A stretch of DNA of 64,000 nucleotides, from NCBI RefSeq assembly GCF_020164585.1, contig NZ_JAIQZF010000007.1:62001-126000 (forward strand), read 5' to 3'. Position 1 is the stretch's first letter; each line of letters opens with the position of its first letter. Made by a program: the position numbers and the translations under genes. Shown in pieces: positions 41,409-50,341 of this stretch. Source of the DNA: Psychroflexus curvus (lineage in GTDB: Bacteria; Bacteroidota; Bacteroidia; Flavobacteriales; Flavobacteriaceae). The notes beneath the pieces were generated by a model. It saw only the letters and a program-made list of their open reading frames with translations. It was not told the origin of the DNA and did no database searches.

Positions 41409-43597
41409 TATAGGTTTTCTTTAATAAAATTTGTCATCAACGTATACAGATGAAGGCGTGTATTTCCTCCGTAAATGCCGTGATTTTTGTCTGGATAAAT
41501 TCTCCAGTCAAACTGTTTGTTGGCCTGCACCAACGCTTCGATAAGCTGCATGGTGTTTTGAACATGCACATTGTCATCACCACTCCCGTGAACTAATAGA
41601 TAATTCCCCTTATCGAATTCATCTACGTGGGTAATCGGTGAATTATCATCATAGCCTGAAGGGTTTTCCTGAGGAGTTGTCATATAACGCTCTGTGTAGA
41701 CCGTGTCATAAAACCTCCAGCTGGTCACTGGTGCTACGGCAATAGCTGCTTTAAAAACGTCGTTCGCCTGAAAAATCGCATTGGTGGACATAAAGCCTCC
41801 GTAACTCCATCCCCAAATCCCTATTCTATCGCCATCTATATAGTCTCTTGCTCCAAATAATTTGGCTGAAGAAATTTGATCTTCGAGTTCGTATTTTCCA
41901 AGTTCCTTTTGAGTCACTTTTTTGAAATCCCTTCCCTTAAATCCTGTTCCTCTTCCATCTACACAGGCTACGATATACCCCTGCTGTGCGAGCATCTGAT
42001 ACCAATAGTCATTGGTTCCAAAAAACGTATTGGATACCGACTGTGAGCCAGGGCCAGAATATTGAAACATCAACAAAGGGTAGGTTTTTTCAGGATCAAA
42101 ATTTGGTGGTTTTATCATCCAGGTATTCAATTCGTTGCCGTTGACTTCTAGTGTTGAAAGCTCCTTTGGCGACAAATTATACCCATCCAGCTTAGTTAGC
42201 AAAGCTGAATTATCTTTGATTTCTCTTACCAGCTTTCCGTTTTTCGCTTTGTGCAGCGTGTAAACAGCAGGTGTAGTTGTATTGGTAAATGTGTTGACAA
42301 AATACGTATAGTCCGCACTGAAATCTGCTCTGTTGGTTCCTGTTTTCCGGGTAAGTCTTACTTTATTTTTTCCGTTGGCTACTATGGAATAGACATCGCG
42401 ATTCACACTCCCATTTTCTGTGCTTTGGAAATAAATTCGTCCAGACTTGTCATCAAAACCATAATAATTGGTCACCTCCCAGGCTCCATCAGTCACCTGG
42501 TTGATCAAGCTTCCATCTTCTGCATAATGATAAATATGCTTCCAGCCATCTTTTTCACTGGTCCAGATAAAACTGTTATCCTTTAAAAAAGTTAAGTCGT
42601 CTGTAACGTCTACATAAGCGTTATCCGTTTCAGTTAGAACCAATCTTGCCTCTTTAGTTTCAGCATTTATGAGATATAGTTTTATTTCATTTTGATGTCT
42701 GTTAAAGCTTTGAATGCTAAACAGATTTTCATCCTGAGTCCATTTCAATCTGGGCAGGTATTCATAAGCATCCAGACCTATTCCAGAATTGCTTTTGGAC
42801 TCTAAATCAAAAAGATGAAGACTTACTTTTGCGTTGTCTTCACCGGCTTTAGGATATTTAAATACCTCCTGAGAGGGGTACAGGTCTTGGCCGTATCTTC
42901 CATATAAATCCATAGAAAATTCAGGAACTTTAGTCTCATCAAATTTCAAGTAGGCTATTTTGGTTCCGCCCCGGTTCCACTCAAAAGCACGCACAAAAGC
43001 AAATTCTTCTTCATACACCCAATCTGTAACGCCATTGATGATTTTGTTTTTCTCACCATCTGTGGTGACTTTCACTGTTGAATTCGTTTCGAGATTTTTA
43101 TAAAAAATGTTGTTGTCTTTTACGTAACCAACTTTAGTTCCATCAGGTGAGAACGTTGGAGATTGAATTTTAGCATCGTCAAGTTGGGTCAATTTCTTAG
43201 ACTCTAAATCATATACATAATAGATGCCCTTTGTTGAATGTCTGAAAATGGGCTCTACTTCAGTCCCTAAAATAACTTTAGTCTCATCCTTACTCAGGGA
43301 AAAGGTTTGAAAAATAGATAAACCTGGAATTGAATTACTACTAAAAAGAGTTGCTGTTTTTTCTCCGGTTTTATAACTAAAGACGTCAACCTTCATAGTT
43401 TGACTTGCTCTGTCATAATCCTGAACGATGTAAGACTTGCCATCTTTTAATGATTGCAGGTTTTGCATTCGCTCCTGACTAAACTCACCACTCCAAATGT
43501 CTTCTAAGGAAATGTCCTCTGTCTGAGCATGGATTGATATAAATGAGTTAGTCAAAAAAATGACGAATAAACTTAATATGATTTTTTGGGTTCTCAT
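41408..43597 (-). CDS. Dipeptidyl peptidase IV-like S9 peptidase
   Basis: 729 residues from ATG 43597 (MRTQKIILSLF); the frame extends 7 codons further to a TTG. Signal peptide about 1-25 (SFISIHAQ), an eight-bladed beta-propeller (about 40-470), then an alpha/beta-hydrolase with the nucleophile in GWSYGGF (near 605), the Asp in GSGDDNVH (near 683) and the His in KNHGIYG (near 715). The propeller has EEFAFVRAFEWN, matching the DPP4 Glu pair (EE) that binds the peptide N-terminus. It removes X-Pro/X-Ala dipeptides in the periplasm. First gene of the peptide-use operon. Confidence 0.94.
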   Translation of the reverse strand: MRTQKIILSLFVIFLTNSFISIHAQTEDISLEDIWSGEFSQERMQNLQSLKDGKSYIVQDYDRASQTMKVDVFSYKTGEKTATLFSSNSIPGLSIFQTFSLSKDETKVILGTEVEPIFRHSTKGIYYVYDLESKKLTQLDDAKIQSPTFSPDGTKVGYVKDNNIFYKNLETNSTVKVTTDGEKNKIINGVTDWVYEEEFAFVRAFEWNRGGTKIAYLKFDETKVPEFSMDLYGRYGQDLYPSQEVFKYPKAGEDNAKVSLHLFDLESKSNSGIGLDAYEYLPRLKWTQDENLFSIQSFNRHQNEIKLYLINAETKEARLVLTETDNAYVDVTDDLTFLKDNSFIWTSEKDGWKHIYHYAEDGSLINQVTDGAWEVTNYYGFDDKSGRIYFQSTENGSVNRDVYSIVANGKNKVRLTRKTGTNRADFSADYTYFVNTFTNTTTPAVYTLHKAKNGKLVREIKDNSALLTKLDGYNLSPKELSTLEVNGNELNTWMIKPPNFDPEKTYPLLMFQYSGPGSQSVSNTFFGTNDYWYQMLAQQGYIVACVDGRGTGFKGRDFKKVTQKELGKYELEDQISSAKLFGARDYIDGDRIGIWGWSYGGFMSTNAIFQANDVFKAAIAVAPVTSWRFYDTVYTERYMTTPQENPSGYDDNSPITHVDEFDKGNYLLVHGSGDDNVHVQNTMQLIEALVQANKQFDWRIYPDKNHGIYGGNTRLHLYTLMTNFIKENL

Positions 43598-43769
43598 AGA
43601 TTTTACTTTGGAGGTCAATTTTACTAAAAAAACATCAAAAATCGTTTACTTTTCTTACTAAAAACTCAAATGAAATGAGATTTCAAGAAGGTCTGATCAA
43701 TAAAATCTATAAAAAGCATCAGAATAAAATAGTGATCTCCTGTTCAAGTGCTTGATAACTTATGAAGTG

Positions 43770-43777
43770 TATCTTTG
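43770..43777 (+). promoter_or_regulatory. Likely -7 box for the mevalonate genes
   Basis: TATCTTTG, an exact TAnnTTTG match, 24 bases before the mvaA ATG at 43802. A TTG lies at 43752-43754, closer (15 bases) than the ideal spacing. Confidence 0.5.
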
Positions 43778-43801
43778 TAATTCATTACTTAAAGAATTCT
43801 A

Positions 43802-45112
43802 ATGTCACAAATATCTGGTTTTTCTAAGCTGTCCAAACTTCAAAAAATAGATTGGCTTACCACTCATTATTTAAGCGATTATCCGAAGGCCAAAACCATC
43901 ATCAAGCAGTATTGGAATACTGATGAAGCCCTACAAAAGCTTCATGATGAATTTACTGAAAATACGATTTCTAATTATTACCTGCCTCTTGGTATAGCTC
44001 CCAATTTCAATATAGACGATAAGCTTTACGCCATTCCTATGGCCATCGAAGAAAGCTCTGTGATTGCTGCGGCTAGTAAGGCTGCTAAATTCTGGCTGGA
44101 TAAAGGCGGTTTCAACACCAAAATACTTGGAACTACCAAAGTTGGACATGTACATTTCAATTATTATGGAGATTCAAAACAGCTCGAAGAATTTTTTAAA
44201 AACATCAAAACTCAATTTTTTGCGGCTACCACTTCCATCACCAGAAACATGGAAAAGCGAGGTGGCGGCATCAAGGATATTCAGCTCATCGATAAAACAG
44301 GCGACTTAGAGAATTATTATCAGCTCTACTGTACCTTTGAAACTGTGGATGCAATGGGCGCCAATTTCATCAATTCCTGTCTGGAGCAATTTGGTCAAAC
44401 TCTTGAGGCCGAAGCTAGAGCTGATAAAGCTTTGGCTGCTGAAGGAACTTTTCCTGAAGTGATTATGTGTATTTTATCCAACTATGTTCCAGAATGCCTG
44501 GTCAGAGCTGAAGTCTCCTGTCCGGTTGCAGAGTTAGGAGAAACAAAAGCAGAAGCCGAACAGTTTGTGAAGAAGTTTTCTCGCGCTATAAAAATCGCAG
44601 AAATAGAGCCATACCGAGCTGTAACTCACAACAAAGGGATCATGAACGGCATAGATGCCGTTGTTTTGGCTACTGGCAACGATTTTAGAGCAGTGGAAGC
44701 TGGGGTGCATGCCTATGCTGCCAGAAAAGGACACTACAGCAGCCTGACCCATGTAAGGGTCGAAAATGGAATATTCAGGTTTTGGATTGAAGTTCCTTTA
44801 GCTTTAGGGACCATTGGCGGACTTACAAGCTTACATCCGCTTGTGAAACTTTCTATGGCAATGCTCAACCACCCCTCAGCCGAAGAGCTTATGAGGATTG
44901 CTGCAGTGGCAGGAATCGCTCAGAATTTTGCGGCTGTGAATTCATTGGTCACCACAGGTATTCAAAAAGGCCATATGAAAATGCACCTGATGAATATTCT
45001 CAATCAATTTGAGGCTAACGAAACCGAAAGAACAAAAGCTATCGAATATTTCAAAACGAATACCGTCACTCATTCAGAAGTGATTCATTTACTTGAAAAA
45101 ATGAGATCGTAG
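43802..45112 (+). CDS. mvaA: Hydroxymethylglutaryl-CoA reductase, class II
   Basis: 436 residues, the length of class II (bacterial) HMG-CoA reductases. Motifs: ENTISNYYLPLGIAPNF with the catalytic Glu (near 53), the Asp/Asn block VDAMGANFINSC (near 182), catalytic Lys in HNKGIMNGIDAVV (near 279), and the C-terminal QKGHMKMHL His region near 395. It reduces HMG-CoA to mevalonate (or runs in reverse in degradative forms). The next gene, a GHMP kinase, starts on the last base of this stop codon, so together they point to isoprenoid synthesis by the mevalonate route, as expected for Flavobacteriaceae. Confidence 0.94.
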   Translation: MSQISGFSKLSKLQKIDWLTTHYLSDYPKAKTIIKQYWNTDEALQKLHDEFTENTISNYYLPLGIAPNFNIDDKLYAIPMAIEESSVIAAASKAAKFWLDKGGFNTKILGTTKVGHVHFNYYGDSKQLEEFFKNIKTQFFAATTSITRNMEKRGGGIKDIQLIDKTGDLENYYQLYCTFETVDAMGANFINSCLEQFGQTLEAEARADKALAAEGTFPEVIMCILSNYVPECLVRAEVSCPVAELGETKAEAEQFVKKFSRAIKIAEIEPYRAVTHNKGIMNGIDAVVLATGNDFRAVEAGVHAYAARKGHYSSLTHVRVENGIFRFWIEVPLALGTIGGLTSLHPLVKLSMAMLNHPSAEELMRIAAVAGIAQNFAAVNSLVTTGIQKGHMKMHLMNILNQFEANETERTKAIEYFKTNTVTHSEVIHLLEKMRS

Positions 45113-46023
45113 TGGATAGTCAACATTTTTATAGTCACGGCAAACTTTTAATCACTGGCGAATATCTGGTTTTGGATACTGCCAAGGCACTGGCTATACC
45201 CTGTAAGTTTGGACAGCATCTGGAAGTAAAGCCCTCAAAAAGAGACTTTTCAACATGGGTGAGCTATGATTTTCAAAATCAAATCTGGTTACACCTTGAG
45301 TTTGATCTTTTAGACGTCATTACCCAGAAACTTCAAGGTAAAAATGATGTTGAACATCGGCTTTTTCAAATTTTGAGAGAAACCAGTCGACTTAATCCTG
45401 ATGTATTTACTCAGAATTATGAGTTTAAGACTCAAATCGAATTTCCAAAAAACTGGGGGCTTGGCACCTCTTCTACGCTTATCGCTAACCTGGCAAAATG
45501 GGCTGACGTAAATCCCTATAAATTATTAGCCAAAACCTTTGGCGGAAGCGGATATGATATCGCCTGTGCAGATTCAGATTCAGCTTTGGTCTATGCTATA
45601 GAAAATGGAACTCCTAGAGTGGAAACCGCAGAAATTCCAAACTTTATTAAGCCTTTTATATACTTTGTCCATTTGGAGCAGAAACAAAATAGCAGGGAGG
45701 CTATAGCCAACTACAGGAAGGCAAAGCCAAACAGCCTAGGAGAATTTGTTTCAAAAATAAATAGCATCACAGATGAATTTCAGGAAGTAAACACACTGGA
45801 GAAAGCTCACAAATTGATAGCAAATCATGAAGAGTGTCTTTCAGAAATTCTTCAAATTGAACCTGTTCAATCCAGATTATTCCCGGATTTCGAAGGCAGT
45901 ATAAAAAGCCTTGGAGCTTGGGGTGGAGATTTTGTAATGGCAATCTGTGAAGCAGACCCAACCTCCTACTTCAATAATAAAGCTTATAAAACCATCCTTA
46001 AATTCGAAGACATGTCTTTATAA
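45112..46023 (+). CDS. GYDIA-family GHMP kinase
   Basis: 303 residues from a GTG that overlaps the mvaA stop by one base (TAGTG). Typical GHMP parts: N-terminal GKLLITGEYLVLD, the ATP loop NWGLGTSSTLIANLAKW (near 116), and GGSGYDIACADSD (near 146), which holds the family-naming GYDIA. The enzyme phosphorylates a small alcohol substrate; pairing with HMG-CoA reductase suggests mevalonate or phosphomevalonate. Which step it catalyses is not shown by sequence alone. The stop codon lies within the stem of a strong terminator. Confidence 0.9.
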   Translation: MDSQHFYSHGKLLITGEYLVLDTAKALAIPCKFGQHLEVKPSKRDFSTWVSYDFQNQIWLHLEFDLLDVITQKLQGKNDVEHRLFQILRETSRLNPDVFTQNYEFKTQIEFPKNWGLGTSSTLIANLAKWADVNPYKLLAKTFGGSGYDIACADSDSALVYAIENGTPRVETAEIPNFIKPFIYFVHLEQKQNSREAIANYRKAKPNSLGEFVSKINSITDEFQEVNTLEKAHKLIANHEECLSEILQIEPVQSRLFPDFEGSIKSLGAWGGDFVMAICEADPTSYFNNKAYKTILKFEDMSL

Positions 46024-46062
46024 TAAAACGCCCTGTCACATGGTGTAACAGGGCGTTTTATT
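46022..46062. terminator. Strong bidirectional intrinsic terminator
   Basis: A perfect 15-bp inverted repeat (46022-46036 AATAAAACGCCCTGT against 46048-46062) with an 11-base loop. The stem carries A- and T-rich ends, so it works in both directions, ending mvaA-kinase transcription from the left and the PpiD-like gene from the right. Confidence 0.93.
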
Positions 46063-46082
46063 ATTTCTCTTAATTCTGCTTC

Positions 46083-48176
46083 TTAGTAGACTAAGTGAAT
46101 GTTTTTTTCAATCTCTTTGCTGTTCTTTAAAGCCTCAATGATTGGGCTGTTCCTTGGGTTAAGCAAAGTCCGTGTTCTTTTCTCGGTCTCTTCCTTGGCT
46201 ATAGAACGGTAAGAAGGCAGCTGTTCTGCTTTATTCTTTTCTAATAGGTTTATCAAATAAACCCCTGAATCACCTTTTAGTGGTTGTGACACTTCGCCTA
46301 CTTCCATGGCAAAAGCAGCACCAACAATTTTCGGCTCTCTACCACCACCAGGAATAATCGGGTTGCTCATATTTATAGATGTAGCTTTTTGTACAGTTTG
46401 TCCAAAAGCAGCTGCTACTGCAACAAGGTTATTGTCTTCGATCTGAGACATGATTTTCTCTGCTTGCTTGCGCTTTCTGAGGATAGGAGTGACAACAGCA
46501 GAAGCTTCTTCTGGTGACTTTAAACCTTTCTTTGTTTTCTTGGTCACTCTGGCAACGATATAGCCATTACCTGTGTCAAAACTCTTTACGTCACCGACCT
46601 TGGTTTCCCCTTCAAAGGCCCATTTCACAATAGATCTTTGTCTACCCACACCTGGAATGGTTTCATCAAGCTTATTAATACCGTTTACTGGTTTTACAGT
46701 TTTCTCGATAGCCACTGCTTCCTCACGGAAATCACCTTTTTTAGCGCCAAGTTCAAATTTAGTCGCTGAACGGTAAAGCTCATTTAAAGTTTTATCTGAT
46801 GCTTCAACTCTTTTGGTCACTGTAGCCAACTTTACAACATCTTTTGGAGATGTTCTGTCTTCAACATAAATAACGTGGTATCCAAAGTCAGTTTCTACAA
46901 CTCCATAACTGTTTACTCTAGCTTCTTCAAAAACATAATCGTTGAATTCTGGAACCAAAGCTCCGTAAGTAATCCAGTTTAAATTTCCTCCATCAGCAGC
47001 GCTTTGACGATCTGAAGAAAATTCAGCTGCCAACTCTGAAAATTTTGAAGAGTTCCTTTTCACGACAGATGTGATACTATCTGCAAGGCTTTTGGCCTCT
47101 TCTTTGGATCTTGTCACAGAACCATCTACACGAGTACCGTCGTAAGTTACAAGAATATGACTTGTTTGTACTGAATCTGGCTTTTGAGAGCGCTCAAGAA
47201 GTTTAGTCAATTTGTAGCTTTCATTTTCAAAGTAAGGACCATAAACTTCATTGATGTCTAAGTCTAAAATATCCTGAGCAAATTCACCACTCAAATTATA
47301 TTCGAATACAAACGTATCGTTATAAGGTGTTTCTGAGTTTAATGCTAAAAACTGCTGAACGTCGTCTGTTGTCTTGAAATTTTGATCACCTTCAGTAACT
47401 AGTTTTTCAACCTCAGCTAAGATTAAAGTATTGTCTTCTTCTGAAGGCTCTTCTTCGAAAGATACGTATTCGATATCCCTTTTGGCATCTTGCTGAAACC
47501 GCTCTTTGTGATTGCTGATGTAAGATTTAATATCAGACTTTGTCACTTCAACTTCTTCGGCCTTATCAAAAGGAACTTTTACAAATTCAAAAGTAAGGTT
47601 ATCATTTTCTTGATGGTAAATCTGTTGTCCTTCAAGCAGTGTAGCTTTTACCCCGGCTTTTATCATATTGAAATAAAGTTGGGACTTTGCATTGACTGCC
47701 ATGGATTTCTCAAAATTCAACCATTGCTGGTATTGCTCAGGAGAAGTCAGTTTTAACTCTGCAATAAATTGCTTTAATTTTGCTTCATCAAAAACCCCTG
47801 CTTGGTTGGAAAATCTAGGGTCGCCAGCCAACTGCTGAGACATAACCTCTGTGATTTGATCTGCTCCAACTTCAAGTCCTAATTTTTCGAATTCTTGCTT
47901 AAGCAAGGTTCTTCTCAAGTTATTATCCCAGGCTTGTTTTGCGGCCTGAAGAGTGCTTATCCTTCCTTGGCTTTGCTGAACAATGCTTTCAACTTCTGCA
48001 GCAAAGCCTTCTCTCGTTATTTCTTCATCACCAATCACACCCACAGCGCTGGTTGCTTTATCTCCAGAAAAACCGCCGTTTTTGAATAAGTCTGTAAGCA
48101 CAAAAGCAAATAAAGCTAAGGCTATGATGACTATGAGGAAAACTGTGCGTTCTCTAATTTTACTAAGTATTGCCAT
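46083..48176 (-). CDS. PpiD/SurA-like periplasmic peptidyl-prolyl isomerase
   Basis: 697 residues. One N-terminal membrane anchor (about 13-32, VFLIVIIALALFAFVLTDLF), a SurA-like helical chaperone region (about 35-240), a parvulin domain at about 340-445 (SHILVTYDGT, ELAAEFSSDRQSAADGGNLN, YGVVETDFGYHVIYVEDR) and a degenerate second isomerase-like region near 560-670. The architecture is that of PpiD, an inner-membrane-anchored foldase helping outer-membrane protein biogenesis. It lies 126 bases downstream of the CNNM/CBS gene at the end of an envelope gene series. Confidence 0.93.
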   Translation of the reverse strand: MAILSKIRERTVFLIVIIALALFAFVLTDLFKNGGFSGDKATSAVGVIGDEEITREGFAAEVESIVQQSQGRISTLQAAKQAWDNNLRRTLLKQEFEKLGLEVGADQITEVMSQQLAGDPRFSNQAGVFDEAKLKQFIAELKLTSPEQYQQWLNFEKSMAVNAKSQLYFNMIKAGVKATLLEGQQIYHQENDNLTFEFVKVPFDKAEEVEVTKSDIKSYISNHKERFQQDAKRDIEYVSFEEEPSEEDNTLILAEVEKLVTEGDQNFKTTDDVQQFLALNSETPYNDTFVFEYNLSGEFAQDILDLDINEVYGPYFENESYKLTKLLERSQKPDSVQTSHILVTYDGTRVDGSVTRSKEEAKSLADSITSVVKRNSSKFSELAAEFSSDRQSAADGGNLNWITYGALVPEFNDYVFEEARVNSYGVVETDFGYHVIYVEDRTSPKDVVKLATVTKRVEASDKTLNELYRSATKFELGAKKGDFREEAVAIEKTVKPVNGINKLDETIPGVGRQRSIVKWAFEGETKVGDVKSFDTGNGYIVARVTKKTKKGLKSPEEASAVVTPILRKRKQAEKIMSQIEDNNLVAVAAAFGQTVQKATSINMSNPIIPGGGREPKIVGAAFAMEVGEVSQPLKGDSGVYLINLLEKNKAEQLPSYRSIAKEETEKRTRTLLNPRNSPIIEALKNSKEIEKNIHLVY

Positions 48177-48302
48177 TTTAGGGTATTTTAAGAAATATTG
48201 GGGGCGAAAGTAAGATAATTAGCCCATATATAAAACCTTGTTGTTTAAAATATTTAATTCGTTGTATGCAGAAGTGAACGTGTGAAGAATAGGTTTAAAT
48301 TT

Positions 48303-49592
48303 TTAATCACCAGTATTGACTTTAATAGACACCAAATCAATTTTCTTGTTGGAGGCTTCCAGGATTTTTATCTTGAATTGGCCTATAATCACATCCTCTC
48401 CTACTTCGGGGATTTCCTCTGTTGTATTGACGATCATTCCGCCCAGGGTTTCATAATTTTCATTTTCCGGAAGATTGATGTCGTACTTTTCGTTGATGTA
48501 ATCCACATCTAATCTGGCAGAGAATTTATACGCATTTTCTCTGATGATTTCTTCCACTAAAATGACAGAATCATGCTCGTCTTCAATCTCTCCAAATAGC
48601 TCTTCTACAATATCTTCAACAGTCATCATACCACTGGTCCCACCGTATTCATCAACTACCACAGCTATGCTTTTTCTTTTTTTAATAAGTACATTTAGGA
48701 TTTCCTTTACAAGCATAGTTTCGGGGACAAAAACAACAGGCATCAAAATGCTTTGGATATCTTGAGGCTGGCGAAACATCTCAAAAGAATGAATGTAACC
48801 CACAATATCGTCGTTGCTTTCTTTATAAACCAATAGTTTAGAGAGCCCCGTTCTCGTGAATATTTCTGTAAGATTTTTAGTGTCCTCCGAAATATCTATC
48901 GCTACAATTTCATTGCGAGGAATCATGACCTCACGTGCTTTTACTTCAGAAAATTGTAAAGCATTTCTGAAAATTTGGATTTCAGAATCTATATCTTCCT
49001 TAGACCCTACAGTTTCCATCTGTTCACTGATGTAGTCCCCAAGTTCGACCTTGCTGAAATTTAACTGAACTTTGTCTCCCTCCATTTTAAAAACTTTTTT
49101 CAAAATGAAATCAGAAATCCAAATGACGAAACCAGAAATAAAACTGAATAAATAATAGAATATAAAAGCTGGTATACTAAATACTTTTAGAAGCACATTG
49201 GCATAAATTTGAAAAAACACCTTTGGAAGAAATTCAGCGGTAAATAGAATGACTAAAGTCGATATCAAAGTTTGAGTGAACAAGCTCGCATCGGTAATAA
49301 AGTAGCTTAAAAATTCATTTTGAACTGGCTGCATACTTATAAACCAATTCATGATTAAATCTCCCATGAAAAACCCATAAACCACCAAGGCGATGTTATT
49401 ACCAACTAACATCGTTGCTATAAATTTAGAGGGCTTTTTGGTCAATGTTTTTAAAACACTGGCGATTATATCAGTTTGATTTTTCTGAAGCTCTATGTGA
49501 ACTTTATTGGCAGAGACAAAGGCAATCTCCATCCCAGAAAAAAAAGCTGAAAATAAAAGACATGAAATGATAATAAGAACTTCTGTACTCAT
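48303..49592 (-). CDS. CNNM/CBS/CorC-type membrane protein (hemolysin-like family)
   Basis: 429 residues. N-terminal CNNM (DUF21) domain of four helices (about 1-180; SAFFSGMEIAFVSANKVHIE), a CBS pair (about 200-330; VMIPRNEIVAIDI; AVVVDEYGGTSGMMTVEDIV) and a CorC_HlyC transporter-associated domain (about 345-425; ETLGGMIVNTTEEIPEVG). Members influence Mg/Co efflux or, as GldE, gliding motility; the envelope context does not decide. Its ATG overlaps the preceding 63-residue gene by one base. Confidence 0.92.
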   Translation of the reverse strand: MSTEVLIIISCLLFSAFFSGMEIAFVSANKVHIELQKNQTDIIASVLKTLTKKPSKFIATMLVGNNIALVVYGFFMGDLIMNWFISMQPVQNEFLSYFITDASLFTQTLISTLVILFTAEFLPKVFFQIYANVLLKVFSIPAFIFYYLFSFISGFVIWISDFILKKVFKMEGDKVQLNFSKVELGDYISEQMETVGSKEDIDSEIQIFRNALQFSEVKAREVMIPRNEIVAIDISEDTKNLTEIFTRTGLSKLLVYKESNDDIVGYIHSFEMFRQPQDIQSILMPVVFVPETMLVKEILNVLIKKRKSIAVVVDEYGGTSGMMTVEDIVEELFGEIEDEHDSVILVEEIIRENAYKFSARLDVDYINEKYDINLPENENYETLGGMIVNTTEEIPEVGEDVIIGQFKIKILEASNKKIDLVSIKVNTGD

Positions 49593-49783
49593 TATTTTTT
49601 ATTTTTATTTTCCATTTTTTTTCTGAAGCGCCTTTTGAAGAAAAACATAAACATGGCTAATACAGAAAAGAACAGGTATAGGTAAGCTCTGCTTTCGCTT
49701 TCTGCCCATATCCGAATAGCTTCTATGATAAAGAAAATTGCAAAAGCGATATAAGCAAACTCAAAGTATTTAAAATATTTCAT
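49592..49783 (-). CDS. 63-residue two-helix membrane protein
   Basis: Two hydrophobic helices (about 7-25 and 33-50) and a strongly basic tail (KRRFRKKMENKNKK). It overlaps both neighbours by one base: its ATG lies in the lptC stop and its stop in the CNNM/CBS start. Such tight coupling and its constant place between these genes support a real protein; function unknown. Confidence 0.8.
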   Translation of the reverse strand: MKYFKYFEFAYIAFAIFFIIEAIRIWAESESRAYLYLFFSVLAMFMFFFKRRFRKKMENKNKK

Positions 49784-50340
49784 CAGTCTTGTATGTATTG
49801 GATTCCTGTATTTGTTCTCGAATTGAAAGTACTAAATTTCTGGTCAGAATCAAAGCCTTCACCCTCGTTTCTAGCACCATTGGATAATTGTAAATTATAC
49901 GTATTGTCTGTAAATAACCATTCCTGCTTTTGGTCCCAGTAGAGTTGAGGACCCGTCAAAATCACACTATCTGAAGTAACAATTTTTACATTTTTTCTCA
50001 GGTCTATCAATCCTGTTTCTAAATATTGGATAGCATAGTCTGAAGTAATGGTATTCTTGCTGGAGTCTTTTTCAAAAAAATCAAGTTCTACACCCTGTGG
50101 AAATTCTCTAAAAGGAAATTCTCTATTGGAAAAATCGAGCATCTCCGGGCTTCTTAAGTTAGCTTTTACCGACCCGCTATCTGTATAAAAGAGATTGAGA
50201 TTGTAAACTTTGGATTGTGGCTCAAGGAAATCTTTCTCCATTTCCTTGACATTCTTTAGATTGCCCTCACAAGCAAAAAGCATCGCTGTAAAAAAACTTA
50301 CAGCAATGCTTTTGTATAAAAATGATTTTTGAATAGTCAT
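49783..50340 (-). CDS. lptC: LPS export ABC transporter periplasmic protein LptC
   Basis: 185 residues. A lipobox-like signal (TAMLFACEGNLKNV, Cys near 24) and a beta-rich LptC/OstA-like domain (YAIQYLETGLIDLRKNVKIV, LTGPQLYWDQKQEWLF) that carries LPS from the inner membrane LptBFG complex to LptA. The ordered phrase of DxxYFYET-like strands is typical. It begins 1 base after the TPR gene and overlaps the small membrane protein by one base. Confidence 0.85.
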   Translation of the reverse strand: MTIQKSFLYKSIAVSFFTAMLFACEGNLKNVKEMEKDFLEPQSKVYNLNLFYTDSGSVKANLRSPEMLDFSNREFPFREFPQGVELDFFEKDSSKNTITSDYAIQYLETGLIDLRKNVKIVTSDSVILTGPQLYWDQKQEWLFTDNTYNLQLSNGARNEGEGFDSDQKFSTFNSRTNTGIQYIQD

Positions 50341-50341
50341 T

